Position numbers and translations under genes: made by a program. Positions 52,190-61,452 of a DNA stretch of 64,000 nt are shown piece by piece; position 1 is the stretch's first letter; each line of letters starts with the position of its first letter. The notes under the pieces are model-generated. The model worked only from the letters and a program-made list of their open reading frames with translations, did not search any database and was not told the DNA's origin. This DNA comes from JADLHS01 sp044225555 (GTDB taxonomy: Bacteria; Verrucomicrobiota; Verrucomicrobiia; Limisphaerales; JADLHS01): assembly GCA_044225555.1 (NCBI GenBank), contig JBGAIM010000005.1:186001-250000 (forward strand), in the 5' to 3' direction.

Positions 52190-53945
52190 GCTTTGGCCCG
52201 CGGGTCGCGCTGGCTTCGGCTGACAAAGAAGAATGACCCGGTGTGTGGCCGGCGACGGACGGGAGCGCAGCGGTGTCAAGCGTGTGTTCCTCCTTGTGCC
52301 AGTGCTCGGACACTTTGCCATCCCAGCAGGCCATATTGAGCGGATACACGTCCGGGTCGAAGATCACGTGATAAAAATGCCAGACCACGATGGCGAGGCA
52401 GGCGAGGATGGCTTCGTAGTAATGGATGGTCAGGGCTACATCCACCGCCCAACGTGGCAACCATTGGGTGACATCCATCTTGAACCAGATCATCAATCCG
52501 GTGACGCCCATCAGGAACGTACCCCACACCACTGCCCAGTACTCCATCTTCTCGGCGTAACCGAACCGTCCGATCTTCGGTTTCTCCGGGCTGAGGCCAA
52601 CCAGGTAACGCACCATGGCGATGACGTCGGCGAGGTCCTTCCTGATCGGAAAGAGATCCTTCACGAGCTGGCGACCTTCCCGGGTGCGGAGCAGATAGAT
52701 CAAGTGGTACAGGCCCACGACCAGCAACACGATGCCGGCAATGCGATGCGACCAACGCCGGAATCCTTCACTCGAGCCCATGAGCATCGCCACCCACGAA
52801 TCAGGGAACTTGAGCGCAAAGCCTGTGATCGCCAGCACGATGAAGCTGCTCGCCAGCACGGCGTGTTGCCAGCGCTGGGAACGGCCCATGCGCAACACGG
52901 GCCGGCCCGTGGAACGCAGGTGCGCCGCCACTTTCTTCAGGAACAGCAGGAGGTTGTGAACGAACATGGCGCCCACCACACCGAAGATCAGCAACAGGTA
53001 AATCTTTCGCACCCACCAGTTGATGGTGCTGCCAATATCCGGCGCACTCTGCGCCGCCGCGATGTCCACGTGAACCTTGCTCAGGGAGAATTTCTCGTTC
53101 GCGCCCGGATGACACTTGCCGCAAGTCTCGACGAGATGGTTCTGGTTGATCGTGGAGTCCGGATTGGTCGAAGCCAGAATCTTGTGATAACCGTGGCAGC
53201 TCGCGCAATTGGCGGCGAGCGTCGAGCCGTAGGAACTTGCCAGCCCGTGATAACTGTCGAAGAAGGTCCGCACGCGATCGGCGGGCAGATTGTATTTGGT
53301 GTTCAGCCGCTCGGAGGCATGACACCGACTGCAAACATCCGCCGAGATTCTTCGCCCTGCTTCATCGCCCGTCAGGGCTTGAATCTTGTGTTCCGAGTGA
53401 CAATCGGTGCAGGTGGGCGCATCCCGGACGCCCGCGGCCAGGGCCTGGCCGTGAACGCTGGCCGCAAACTCCTGCGCCTCCCGGTCGTGGCAGCCACCAC
53501 AGGTCTCCGCCTGACGGGAAACGTGTAACGGCGAGAGCGGCGAGATGGGCGGCACCACCTCATGCGAATCGTGACAGTCCCGGCAGGTGGCTGATTCCAG
53601 CTTGCCCGCCTTGAGGGCCAGGCCATGGACGCTGGCCCCATAGCTTTCCGTCTGGCGTTCGTGGCACTGGTGGCAATCCACCGGCTTGGCGGCAAGATTG
53701 TCGTCCGGGTGTTCAGACGTGAGGTCCGCGTGACAACTGGCGCAGGAGTTGGTTTTGTGGGCGGAGGCGGCGAGCCGGGCCGGATCCACAAACAACGACA
53801 TTTCCTTTCCGGTGGCGTTCGTCTTCGAGAGCGTCTTGTCCGAATGACACTCCAGACAATCGCTGTCCTTCAAAGCCGCAATGGCTGAGAACGACCACCA
53901 CACCCCGAGCAGGACCAGCATCAGACTTTTTCCCCTTACACCCAT
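52182..53945 (-). CDS. Nine-heme cytochrome c fused to a diheme cytochrome b domain (CbcL-like)
   Basis: A 587-residue protein. A signal peptide (LVLLGVWWSFSAIA) is followed by nine CxxCH motifs (residues about 28-290): CLECH, CASCH, CHQCH, CRDCH, CGGCH, CTDCH, CSRCH, CASCH and CGKCH. The C-terminal third is a membrane cytochrome b of the FdnI/HydC/b561 class (about 315-565) with helices IYLLLIFGVVGAMFVHNLLLF, HAVLASSFIVLAITGFAL, RIAGIVLLVVGLYHLIYLL and IHYYEAILACLAIVVWHFYHV, each with His ligands. The layout (nine c-hemes plus cytochrome b) is that of Geobacter CbcL, a menaquinol-oxidising cytochrome used for extracellular respiration. Function here is inferred. Last large gene of the cytochrome block. 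Confidence 0.93.
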   Translation of the reverse strand: MGVRGKSLMLVLLGVWWSFSAIAALKDSDCLECHSDKTLSKTNATGKEMSLFVDPARLAASAHKTNSCASCHADLTSEHPDDNLAAKPVDCHQCHERQTESYGASVHGLALKAGKLESATCRDCHDSHEVVPPISPLSPLHVSRQAETCGGCHDREAQEFAASVHGQALAAGVRDAPTCTDCHSEHKIQALTGDEAGRRISADVCSRCHASERLNTKYNLPADRVRTFFDSYHGLASSYGSTLAANCASCHGYHKILASTNPDSTINQNHLVETCGKCHPGANEKFSLSKVHVDIAAAQSAPDIGSTINWWVRKIYLLLIFGVVGAMFVHNLLLFLKKVAAHLRSTGRPVLRMGRSQRWQHAVLASSFIVLAITGFALKFPDSWVAMLMGSSEGFRRWSHRIAGIVLLVVGLYHLIYLLRTREGRQLVKDLFPIRKDLADVIAMVRYLVGLSPEKPKIGRFGYAEKMEYWAVVWGTFLMGVTGLMIWFKMDVTQWLPRWAVDVALTIHYYEAILACLAIVVWHFYHVIFDPDVYPLNMACWDGKVSEHWHKEEHTLDTAALPSVAGHTPGHSSLSAEASATRGPKHG

Positions 53946-54110
53946 ACCACTCTAGGGTCGCGACTGGGACGTGGAATTACTCCACGCACCTTGGCGATTG
54001 TTGCTCGTTTTTTGCCCGGGTTTCGCTGAGGAGCAATGGCTGCAAACACTTCGGAAAACCAGCGGGGAAACTGGAACTGAACTGGAGAAAGGAGCGGCCC
54101 GGCGCGTGGC

Positions 54111-55394
54111 TCAGGAATTCTTGTGGCGATAGGCGGTCACGCGCAGGTTGCCTTTGGCGGCGTATTTGGCCACCAGGTTGTTCAGGCGCATCAGCATCCA
54201 GGGTTGCTGATGATTGTTGCCATTCTTTGTGAAGACGATGTCGTCGGCGACGTACACCGCCGAGTGGATGCCGGCGTTCTTTTCGTCCGTCAGCACAATG
54301 ACGTCCCCATACACCGAGGGTTTCTGCACGGGGTAATAGTTCTTAGATAAGTACGCCCCGGCGTAACTGGGGTCACCGAAACGGTCCTCGGGTTGATCGC
54401 TGAAAAAATTCAGGGAACTCCAATGGCAATCCATCGCCGGCTCACCCGCCCGTGGCGGCATGGGGAAAGTGTAGAGCCGTTCGCGGGCGAAGGGGGGCAG
54501 GAAATAAACGAGGCTCACGGTCCCGCCGTCCGGCAGGCGCTTGAGCGATTCCACCAGCGGTCGTAGATCTTTCGCACGGACACCGGGGGACTGGGTCCAG
54601 TAGCCGAGCAGTTTGTCCACGTCGGTCGTGGGCCGGATGCGCAGGCGGGCCAGCACCCCAGGCTGACGGTTGAGCGCTTTGAGCAAGAGCAGGCGTTCTT
54701 CGCTCGAGGGCACCCGCCGCATTACGATCTCGAAATCGCTGAAGTATTGCGCATCGCCCCGCCGGTAGAGCAGCGGCTTGATCAGGGCGACAACCTCCGG
54801 CGACACGCGGCTTTCGTACATGGCGAGGTCGAATGATTTGGCGGGAAAGCAGGCCGGATAGTACATGTGGGTGTTGGCCGGACTCCGGGCTAGCAGCGCG
54901 TAGAGTTTTGCACGAACATCGCCGGCGAGAGCCAGAACCAGTTCCGTCTCCGGTCGGATCACGAGGTTGGTGGTGGTTACTGTCACCGCGGATGGTGCCA
55001 GCGCGCTTGCCACCTGACTGGTTGTCAGACCGCAGGCGAGCAGGGTTTGTTTCACCTGATCAACTCCCGACGCTTCAAAGACCCACGTGGGGACACGGTT
55101 CGTGTCATAGTCCGTGGCCATGTACTCGTCCGGGTTCTCAATCTCGATGTCGTAGGTGACCAGTTCGCCCCAGGCTGGCATGGCTGCGGGCATGGCATCG
55201 TTTTCACCTTTGGACGGTGAGGCCAGGGCGGGATTTGTGGCGTTGGCTTTTACCACCAGTGAGTGGGTGAGAATGAACGCCAGGCCGCCCGTTGTCACGA
55301 TCAGCGCCATGCTGAACACAGCCAGGCTGGCGAGATTGAAGCGAACACTAAACCGCTCCTGCTCCACGGTTGGAGCCTTCGCCGGCTGGGCCAT
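54111..55394 (-). CDS. Unknown membrane-anchored protein with NlpC/P60-like Cys-His features
   Basis: A 427-residue protein with one N-terminal membrane helix (SLAVFSMALIVTTGGLAFIL) and a large exported part. No heme motif is present. Near the C-terminus, a Cys in AMDCHWSSLNFFSD and a His in NAGIHSAVYVADDIVF, separated by about 65 residues with a YGDVIVLTD strand between, are arranged as in NlpC/P60-type papain-fold hydrolases. The central region (about 130-300) is mostly helical. It lies between two multiheme cytochrome b fusions on the same strand. Possible roles are peptidoglycan editing for envelope cytochromes or assembly; this is speculative. ATG 55394 was preferred over GTG 55409. Confidence 0.7.
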   Translation of the reverse strand: MAQPAKAPTVEQERFSVRFNLASLAVFSMALIVTTGGLAFILTHSLVVKANATNPALASPSKGENDAMPAAMPAWGELVTYDIEIENPDEYMATDYDTNRVPTWVFEASGVDQVKQTLLACGLTTSQVASALAPSAVTVTTTNLVIRPETELVLALAGDVRAKLYALLARSPANTHMYYPACFPAKSFDLAMYESRVSPEVVALIKPLLYRRGDAQYFSDFEIVMRRVPSSEERLLLLKALNRQPGVLARLRIRPTTDVDKLLGYWTQSPGVRAKDLRPLVESLKRLPDGGTVSLVYFLPPFARERLYTFPMPPRAGEPAMDCHWSSLNFFSDQPEDRFGDPSYAGAYLSKNYYPVQKPSVYGDVIVLTDEKNAGIHSAVYVADDIVFTKNGNNHQQPWMLMRLNNLVAKYAAKGNLRVTAYRHKNS

Positions 55395-55496
55395 TTCTTT
55401 GGAACGCACGGTCCAAAATGCGCAGGAACAATGCCAGCATCAAAGGGCGGAAATGCCCGAAAAGAGCCAAATCACCCGGGCAATCAGTGGTCAAAC

Positions 55497-57692
55497 TCAA
55501 TGCATCAGCCGCGAGACCATGGCGTAAATGATCAGGCCCAACAGGATGACGCCCAAGCCGAAGAAGAGGTAGCCGAACGAGCGGGCGATGTTCTTCCATT
55601 GGAACCATTCGTCCTTTACGCGGTGTTGATCGAGCTTGCCACTCGCGACGAGGCGGTCGTACCAACGTTTGCGTTCGTGCATCAGTTCGGTCTTCGAGAC
55701 GCGCCCGGAGAAGATGACGGTATCCATTGGGAATTTCTCGATGCGGAAATGCGTGTTGAAGAAATGAATCGAGAAGATGAAGCCCGCCGCGAGCAGCGCT
55801 TCGTCCGAGTGGATGATGTGGGCGATATTGATCACCCAGCCGGGCATGAACCGGGTGAAGAACGCCGGATACCACAGGATCAGCCCGGACGAACCAATGA
55901 TGGCCACGCCCCAGAACACGGCGAAGTAATCGAACTTCTCCCAGTACGTCCAGCGGTCGAACGTGGGTTTCTCGCCTTTGCCGAAAAACCATTTGTTGTG
56001 GGCAACGAAGTCCTTCCAGTCCTGCCAGGTCGGCACCATGGAGTCCGGTCCAAACAGCACACCCCAGAGTCGCTTGATCTGGAGTTTGCCGGTGGTCGGG
56101 TCGAACAAATTGCCGCGGCCCTTCCAACATTTGCCAATGAGCGAGGCTACGTGCAGGCCGAAGTAAAGGAACGTCACCACTGCGCCGAAGTGATGCAGCG
56201 TGCGCGCTGTCTCGACGCCGCCGATCATCGAGAACAGCACCTTGGCCCAATCGGTGTAATAGAACTTGAGCGGCATGCCGGTGATGACCAGCAACAGGAA
56301 GCTCGTGACGACGAGGAAATGCAGGAAGCGCTCGAACGGCACGAAGCGCGTGAACCATTCGGTGTCCGTCTCCGTTTTGGCCCGGGCTTCGCGATACGAT
56401 TTGGTATCGTGCAATGAAATGTAAATCACGCGGGCCAGCCACACGATGGTGTGCAGGCCGAAGAAGGAGAACACGCCGACCAGCAGGCCGGTCATGCTCA
56501 GGAACACGACGTGGAGCAGCGGATAATTTTTGCGGTCGAGTGGATTGGCGTGCGGGCGATACTCGGTGAAACCGGCGGTCGCCGTGGGATGACATTGCTG
56601 GCAGGTCTTGAGAATGTTGGTTTGCGAGAGACGTGAATCGGGATTGGACGGCGGCAGGACGTCGTGATGGCCATGGCAGTCGTAACAGGCAGCCACTTGC
56701 GCGGCGACCATGGGTTTGCCGAGCGCCATGGCCTTGCCGTGATAAGTGTCGCGATAGTGTTCGAGGCGATCCTCGTGGCACTTGCCGCAGCGCTGGTCGC
56801 TCATCATTTTGAAGTGACCATTCTGTGGCGTCTCGATGCCGTGGGCCGTGTGGCAGTCGGTGCAGACGGGGCCGCGCTTGTCCCCTTCCGCCAGAATCTT
56901 GCCGTGAACACTCTTTTCATAAATCTGTTCAATGCCGACGTGACATTTGCCGCAGGTCTTGGCGACGTTGGCATGGTTGATGGGCGCGTCGCGATCCACG
57001 CCCCGCTTGATGTCGTGGACGCCGTGGCAATCGTTGCAGGAGGGCGCGATGATAAGGCCCATCTTGAGCAGGGCGCGGCCATGGATGCTGTCCTTGTATT
57101 GGGCCGCCGCCTCCGGGAACTTCATTTGATATTCCGTGGTGAGGCCGGCGTTGGTGTGGCAGGTGGCGCAGGTGTTCGGGAGGTTCAGCTTGAAGACGGG
57201 TGAGTTGGCGAGCTTCACCGAGCCGATGTCATGCGAGCCGTGGCAGCTCCAGCAATTCGCCGCACCGGAGGCGCCCAGCTTGTGGCTCACGCCATGGATG
57301 CTGGTGGCGTAATCCTTGCCTTCCTGTTCGTGACAACCGGAGCAGTTCGGTGGCGGCAGCTTGCTCTCATGAACCAGATCCTTGATGCCTTCGTGGCAAT
57401 CAATGCAATCCAGTTTCGCGTGGATGGAGTTGTTAAAATGGTTGGTTGGGAAGAGCAGGGAAATGACGTTCGTGCCGATGGTCCGGGTGGTGGCGGGGTC
57501 CAGATGGCAGTCGAGGCAATCCGTGTTGGTGAATTTCTCCGCGGCGCTGACGGGCTGGGCCAGCCAGCACATCAACGCGCAGGAAAAGAGCAGTTTTCCC
57601 AGAATCCCCTGCGGCACTCGCGCCGCGCCCTGAATTGAAATCAAGTCGCTGCGTTTAGAGTCCGCCCGTGTGACAATCGTTACAGGCGCCAT
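55497..57692 (-). CDS. Eleven-heme cytochrome c fused to a cytochrome b domain
   Basis: A 731-residue protein with a signal-like segment (LLFSCALMCWLAQPVSA). Eleven CxxCH motifs follow (about residues 58-385): CLDCH, CIDCH, CSGCH, CWSCH, CATCH, CNDCH, CGKCH, CTDCH, CGKCH, CYDCH and CQQCH. The C-terminal part (about 400-728) is a b-type membrane domain with LLHVVFLSMTGLLVGVFSFFGLHTIVW, FLVVTSFLLLVITGMPLKF and a final helix FGLGVILLGLIIYAMV. It is a larger relative of the nine-heme fusion downstream. It probably passes electrons from menaquinol through the b-hemes to the periplasmic heme chain. The ATG at 57692 overlaps the upstream gene by 38 bp; a TTG at 57644 is an alternative. Confidence 0.92.
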   Translation of the reverse strand: MAPVTIVTRADSKRSDLISIQGAARVPQGILGKLLFSCALMCWLAQPVSAAEKFTNTDCLDCHLDPATTRTIGTNVISLLFPTNHFNNSIHAKLDCIDCHEGIKDLVHESKLPPPNCSGCHEQEGKDYATSIHGVSHKLGASGAANCWSCHGSHDIGSVKLANSPVFKLNLPNTCATCHTNAGLTTEYQMKFPEAAAQYKDSIHGRALLKMGLIIAPSCNDCHGVHDIKRGVDRDAPINHANVAKTCGKCHVGIEQIYEKSVHGKILAEGDKRGPVCTDCHTAHGIETPQNGHFKMMSDQRCGKCHEDRLEHYRDTYHGKAMALGKPMVAAQVAACYDCHGHHDVLPPSNPDSRLSQTNILKTCQQCHPTATAGFTEYRPHANPLDRKNYPLLHVVFLSMTGLLVGVFSFFGLHTIVWLARVIYISLHDTKSYREARAKTETDTEWFTRFVPFERFLHFLVVTSFLLLVITGMPLKFYYTDWAKVLFSMIGGVETARTLHHFGAVVTFLYFGLHVASLIGKCWKGRGNLFDPTTGKLQIKRLWGVLFGPDSMVPTWQDWKDFVAHNKWFFGKGEKPTFDRWTYWEKFDYFAVFWGVAIIGSSGLILWYPAFFTRFMPGWVINIAHIIHSDEALLAAGFIFSIHFFNTHFRIEKFPMDTVIFSGRVSKTELMHERKRWYDRLVASGKLDQHRVKDEWFQWKNIARSFGYLFFGLGVILLGLIIYAMVSRLMH

Positions 57693-59127
57693 CTACTTCG
57701 TCTCCCGGATGTTTGAATTTCATACCCCCCGGACTTAACAAATTGAGTTCCTCACCCTTGCCTTGCGCAAGAATCGTGTGGCAGGTGTTGCAATCGCTGG
57801 CCTTGATGCTGCGCTGGCCGTCGGCGGTCACGTGTTTGCCATCGTGGCAGCGGAAACAACCGGCCCAATCCTTGTGCCCGATGTTGTTGGGATATTTGTC
57901 CCAGGAAGCGTTCATCTCCGGGAAAAAGTTGTTGGTGTAAATCTGTTGCACGGCAGCAATGGCGGGCTTGATGCGCGGTTCGTTGGGATACTGGCTGGCG
58001 AGATGGGTGGCGATGCTTTGCAGCGCCTGCGTCTCGTTCGTGTATTTCCGGGTCAGCGTGAAAACCGCGTTGGTTTTGATCCACTTCAGATTGCGATCAA
58101 TGTTCCCCAGCGACATTGCGAGATTCACGGCGTCGTTGGGGGATTGATAGGTGTGTGCCGGGCGATTGTGGCAATCCATGCAATCCACCGTGCGAATCTC
58201 GCTTTCGGCGACGGTATTGGTGAAGGCCTTCGTGCGATATTCCGTGACGACGCCCTGGTTATCCACCACGCGAACCCAAGGAATGGTCTGTCTCGCCGGG
58301 TCCGTGGCTACGTATTGCACCTTGTTGCCCACGTTCATGTGCCAGTGGATGCCGCCCACCGGACCGTGCGTGGCATCGCCGCCGCCGACTTTCATCGTCA
58401 AGCGCACCGAAAAAGGTGTGTTGGTTTCATCCCCGAGAAAGTAGTTGTAGGTCTTGTCCATGTTGCCGACGAATTTCTTCGGCCAATGGCATTGCTCGCA
58501 AGTTTCCTGGGCCGGACGCAGGTTTTTGATCGGGGTGGGCACGGGGCGGGGGTATTTATCGAATGCGACCGCGTAAAGCTGATACGTGCCGGAAATCTTC
58601 GCCTTCACGAACCATTCCGCGCCCGGTCCGATGTGACATTGCACGCAGGCCACGCGGGCATGCGAACCGTGCTGGTAGGTGACCAATTCCGGTTGCATCA
58701 CCGTATGACACGCCTGGCCGCAGAATTGGACTGATTCCGTGAAATGATAGGTGTGATAGCTGCCCATGGCGGAAAGCAGGAGGAAGCACACGCTGGCGGT
58801 CACGAATACCGCCATCTTCTTCCGGTCCTGCGGTCGTGAGAGGTCCACGACGATTTTCGGCAGCAACCCGACTGACTGACCGAGCTTCTTGCGCTCGCGC
58901 AGGGCGCCGACCACCGTCAAGAGGAGACCGAAGAACAGGAATCCAGGCGCGATGACATAAGTGAGGATACCAATGTACGGGTTCGAGAAATGCGCCAGCG
59001 TGTCCAAAAAGAACAGCAGGAAAAAGGAGAACAAACTGCCGATGACGATGACGAGCCCCGAGAGGCTCAGCCAGTTTCTCAGTAGTGACGGGCGTGTTGA
59101 TTTCGGGGTTGGGGTGTCGGTGCTCAT
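57655..59127 (-). CDS. Heptaheme NapC/NirT-family membrane cytochrome c (ImcH-like)
   Basis: A 490-residue inner-membrane cytochrome. Three hydrophobic helices come first: SLSGLVIVIGSLFSFFLLFF, ILTYVIAPGFLFFGLLLTVV and MAVFVTASVCFLLLSAMG. Seven heme sites follow: FCGQACHTVM (a CX3CH site with the axial-Met text of NapC/NrfH), then CVQCH, CEQCH, CMDCH, CFRCH, CNTCH and CNDCH. A long loop with VGGIHWHMNVGNKVQYVATD lies between sites 3 and 4. The seven hemes, CX3CH first site and three helices match Geobacter ImcH, a quinol oxidase for higher-potential extracellular acceptors. It overlaps the eleven-heme gene by 38 bp, so the two are one transcription unit. Confidence 0.93.
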   Translation of the reverse strand: MSTDTPTPKSTRPSLLRNWLSLSGLVIVIGSLFSFFLLFFLDTLAHFSNPYIGILTYVIAPGFLFFGLLLTVVGALRERKKLGQSVGLLPKIVVDLSRPQDRKKMAVFVTASVCFLLLSAMGSYHTYHFTESVQFCGQACHTVMQPELVTYQHGSHARVACVQCHIGPGAEWFVKAKISGTYQLYAVAFDKYPRPVPTPIKNLRPAQETCEQCHWPKKFVGNMDKTYNYFLGDETNTPFSVRLTMKVGGGDATHGPVGGIHWHMNVGNKVQYVATDPARQTIPWVRVVDNQGVVTEYRTKAFTNTVAESEIRTVDCMDCHNRPAHTYQSPNDAVNLAMSLGNIDRNLKWIKTNAVFTLTRKYTNETQALQSIATHLASQYPNEPRIKPAIAAVQQIYTNNFFPEMNASWDKYPNNIGHKDWAGCFRCHDGKHVTADGQRSIKASDCNTCHTILAQGKGEELNLLSPGGMKFKHPGDEVDGACNDCHTGGL

Positions 59128-59215
59128 GGTGCTTTTCTTAAAAGGGCCGGGCTCTTGTCAGGGAAGAAGCCGGCCCCCTGTGGTTTTGTAAGTCTCCCAG
59201 TTATGGGAGCTGGAT

Positions 59216-59545
59216 TCATTTCTTGAACTTCCGCATGTAATCCACCAGCGCCTTGGCATCGGCGTCGGAAACGCCTTCGGACGGCTTCATCAACACCTTG
59301 CCGTCCTTATCCTTCAGGCCGTCCTTGATCGCCTTCACGCCGGCTTCATCCTTCAACTCGGCCTGGACCTTGGCGTCCGTGTAATCCTTGGCCCCCAGCT
59401 TCTGGCCCATCTTGGTGTCGCCTTTGCCTTCCTTGCCATGGCACTTGGCGCAGTCCTTGTCATACGTCTCCTTCGCGTCCGCCGCGCGAACTGCGAATGC
59501 CGGAACGATAAGCACGGCCAATCCCAATGCGAACAGTTTTTTCAT
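59216..59545 (-). CDS. Small class I cytochrome c
   Basis: A 109-residue periplasmic cytochrome. The signal peptide (LFALGLAVLIVPAFAVRAA) is followed by KETYDKDCAKCHGKEGKGDTK, one CxxCH near the mature N-terminus, and by the axial-ligand region LMKPSEGVSDADAKALVDYM with the Met that usually coordinates heme. AGVKAIKDGLKDKDG is the family's central helix. A good ribosome site (AGAGGA) precedes the ATG. It is likely the soluble electron carrier for the surrounding membrane modules, as with the monoheme subunits of Alternative Complex III-type loci. Confidence 0.94.
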   Translation of the reverse strand: MKKLFALGLAVLIVPAFAVRAADAKETYDKDCAKCHGKEGKGDTKMGQKLGAKDYTDAKVQAELKDEAGVKAIKDGLKDKDGKVLMKPSEGVSDADAKALVDYMRKFKK

Positions 59546-59715
59546 AGTCCTCTTCCCTTTCCCCAACGTATTGTTTTCTGTGCGATGACTTGAGAACTCA
59601 GGTGTCCCAAGCCGGCCAAGCCTCGCCCATTTGCGAGCGCGGGGCATTTCGGAAGTTGTCAAAGGTTGGTCATTTCTTGCCGCGTGGCCATCGGCGGACC
59701 CGGCAGACCGACCCT

Positions 59716-60165
59716 TCAAGCGCCGCCACAACCCGCAAGCTGGTCGGCCAGTTCGCAGAGTTCGGCGTAGTATTGATCCCGGTCCAGACCCAGGGCAGCG
59801 GCTCCGAAGGTTTCCGCGTCCCCGGGCGACGCGAATTCGCCATAGTTGACCACCACTAATTGGTAAATGACAAGAGTCGGGACACGGGCAAGCTGAGTTA
59901 TGAAAAGCGGATGGACAAACAGGGTGAAGCCGTCCTCGGGCCGCCGACCGTTGGGCCGGGGGTAGGCCAGTTCGCCGGGTTGCAGTGCGGAAGAATCAAA
60001 AACCACCTCGCACGGATAGCGCACGTAGGCACGATCCTGGAGAATCAGTTGCAGCTCCTTCCAGCCAAGGCGCGGCCCGTACTTTGCAAAGATCTCCGCG
60101 CCCTTCGCGGCCACGTGCGCGGTGAGCGACTGGCGGGCATCATCGGCCGAGAGTTGCGTAGGCAT
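59716..60165 (-). CDS. Unknown small protein between NrfD and cytochrome c genes
   Basis: A 149-residue soluble protein without signal, membrane helix or heme motif. Text includes PTQLSADDARQSLTAHVAAKGAE, LILQDRAYVRYPCEVVFD, GFTLFVHPLFITQL and PTLVIYQLVVVNYGEFASPGDAETFGAAALGLDRDQYY. The tail is LADQLAGCGGA. No family was recognised. The gene follows the NrfD stop by 12 bp, so it is in the operon; it may be an assembly factor for the membrane complex. Confidence 0.75.
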   Translation of the reverse strand: MPTQLSADDARQSLTAHVAAKGAEIFAKYGPRLGWKELQLILQDRAYVRYPCEVVFDSSALQPGELAYPRPNGRRPEDGFTLFVHPLFITQLARVPTLVIYQLVVVNYGEFASPGDAETFGAAALGLDRDQYYAELCELADQLAGCGGA

Positions 60166-60177
60166 GGCCGTCGGCTC

Positions 60178-61452
60178 TTACGAATTTAAGGTAGCGGCCG
60201 AGAAGGCGGCCTCGATTTGTTCGTCGGACTGGCCTTCATTCGCCTTCGAGAGCCGGCCTTGGAGAATCGGCACGGACATACGGAGGAAGATCGTGTAGCA
60301 CAAAAGGCCGAAGGCCCAGATGCCAAAGCAGACCAACGTTTCGTTCAAGGACGGCGAGTATTCCACAATCGCGCCGAGTGGCGTGGGAATGAAACCCGGA
60401 ATGACCAGGCCCATGCCTTTTTCAATCCAGATGCCGACGATGCACAGCACGCAGGTCAGATTGAGCCATTTCAAGCTGCGGCTCACTGGCAACACGAGCA
60501 GCACCATCGCGATAAGATTGAGTGCAATGGCGGTCCAGATCCACGGCACGAGCGCGTGATGACCGTGCAGACCGACGAAAAGATATTTCGAAGAGACGAT
60601 GTGCAGGTTGCCGGAGTAAAATTCCTTGAAGACCTCGTTTACCAGCAGGAACACGTTGATGAGCATCGAGACCTGCACAATGCTGCGCAAGGTCAGGAGC
60701 GCCTTGTCCGTGATCCGGTAGTGCGTCACATGGCGGATGACTTGCAGTGCAAGAATGATCAGGGCCGGGCCGGCCGTGAACGCTGAGGCGAGAAAGCGCG
60801 GTCCGACGATGGAGGAATTCCAGAAGGGCCGCCCGCCCAAACCGACATAGAGAAAAGCGGTGACCGTGTGGATCGAGACGGCCCACACAATGGCGATGAA
60901 GACGAACGGGATGTAAAACCATTTGCCCGGCTTGCGGTTTCGATAGCGGCAGTAAAGCAGATAGCCGCAGATGTGGACGTTCAGCACAAGGTAGCCGTTG
61001 AGCACAATCACGTCCCAGCTCAGCATCGAGGCGGGGAAGTTGAACTGCCCGATGCCCGGAATCAAATGCCAGAAGCGGTCGGGTCGCCCCAGGTCCACGG
61101 TGACGAACGCGAGGCACATGAGAATAGCTGCCACCGCCAGCAGTTCACCGAAGATGACCAGGTCGTGGAGTTCCTCATTGTTGTAGATGTAAACGGGAAT
61201 CACCATCATCACGGCCGCTGCCGCGACGCCGACGAGAAAGGTGAAGTTCGCGATATAAACGCCCCAAGATACTTCATCGCTCATGCCAGTGGTGATCAGG
61301 CCGTGCGCGAATTGCTTGCAGTAGGCGTTCAGCCCGAGCAGGCAAAACACTGTGAGTACACCCATCCAGGAGTAGTAACGCCAATCCCCGACGAAGGCGA
61401 TTCGGGCGCAACGCTTCAGAAACGTGAAATAGTTTTTCGTCGCCTGGATCAT
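60178..61452 (-). CDS. NrfD/PsrC-family membrane subunit (second copy)
   Basis: A 424-residue polytopic protein with about nine membrane helices (e.g. WMGVLTVFCLLGLNAYC, GVYIANFTFLVGVAAAAVMMVIPVYI, LLAVAAILMCLAFVTVDLGRPDRFWHLIPG). The sequence around GRPDRFWHLIPGIGQFNFPASMLSWDV is the quinone-site region of the NrfD/PsrC/ActC family. It oxidises or reduces menaquinol in the membrane. Its ATG overlaps the ferredoxin stop (ATGA, 61449-61452), so it is translated with that partner. The C-terminus is YTIFLRMSVPILQGRL plus a short cytoplasmic tail. Confidence 0.95.
   Translation of the reverse strand: MIQATKNYFTFLKRCARIAFVGDWRYYSWMGVLTVFCLLGLNAYCKQFAHGLITTGMSDEVSWGVYIANFTFLVGVAAAAVMMVIPVYIYNNEELHDLVIFGELLAVAAILMCLAFVTVDLGRPDRFWHLIPGIGQFNFPASMLSWDVIVLNGYLVLNVHICGYLLYCRYRNRKPGKWFYIPFVFIAIVWAVSIHTVTAFLYVGLGGRPFWNSSIVGPRFLASAFTAGPALIILALQVIRHVTHYRITDKALLTLRSIVQVSMLINVFLLVNEVFKEFYSGNLHIVSSKYLFVGLHGHHALVPWIWTAIALNLIAMVLLVLPVSRSLKWLNLTCVLCIVGIWIEKGMGLVIPGFIPTPLGAIVEYSPSLNETLVCFGIWAFGLLCYTIFLRMSVPILQGRLSKANEGQSDEQIEAAFSAATLNS

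Noticed and set aside
52233..53528. Plus-strand open frame, 431 codons, across the cytochrome gene
   Set aside because: The minus strand holds nine CxxCH motifs in frame; the plus frame is His/Arg-rich because it reads the complement of heme-site codons.
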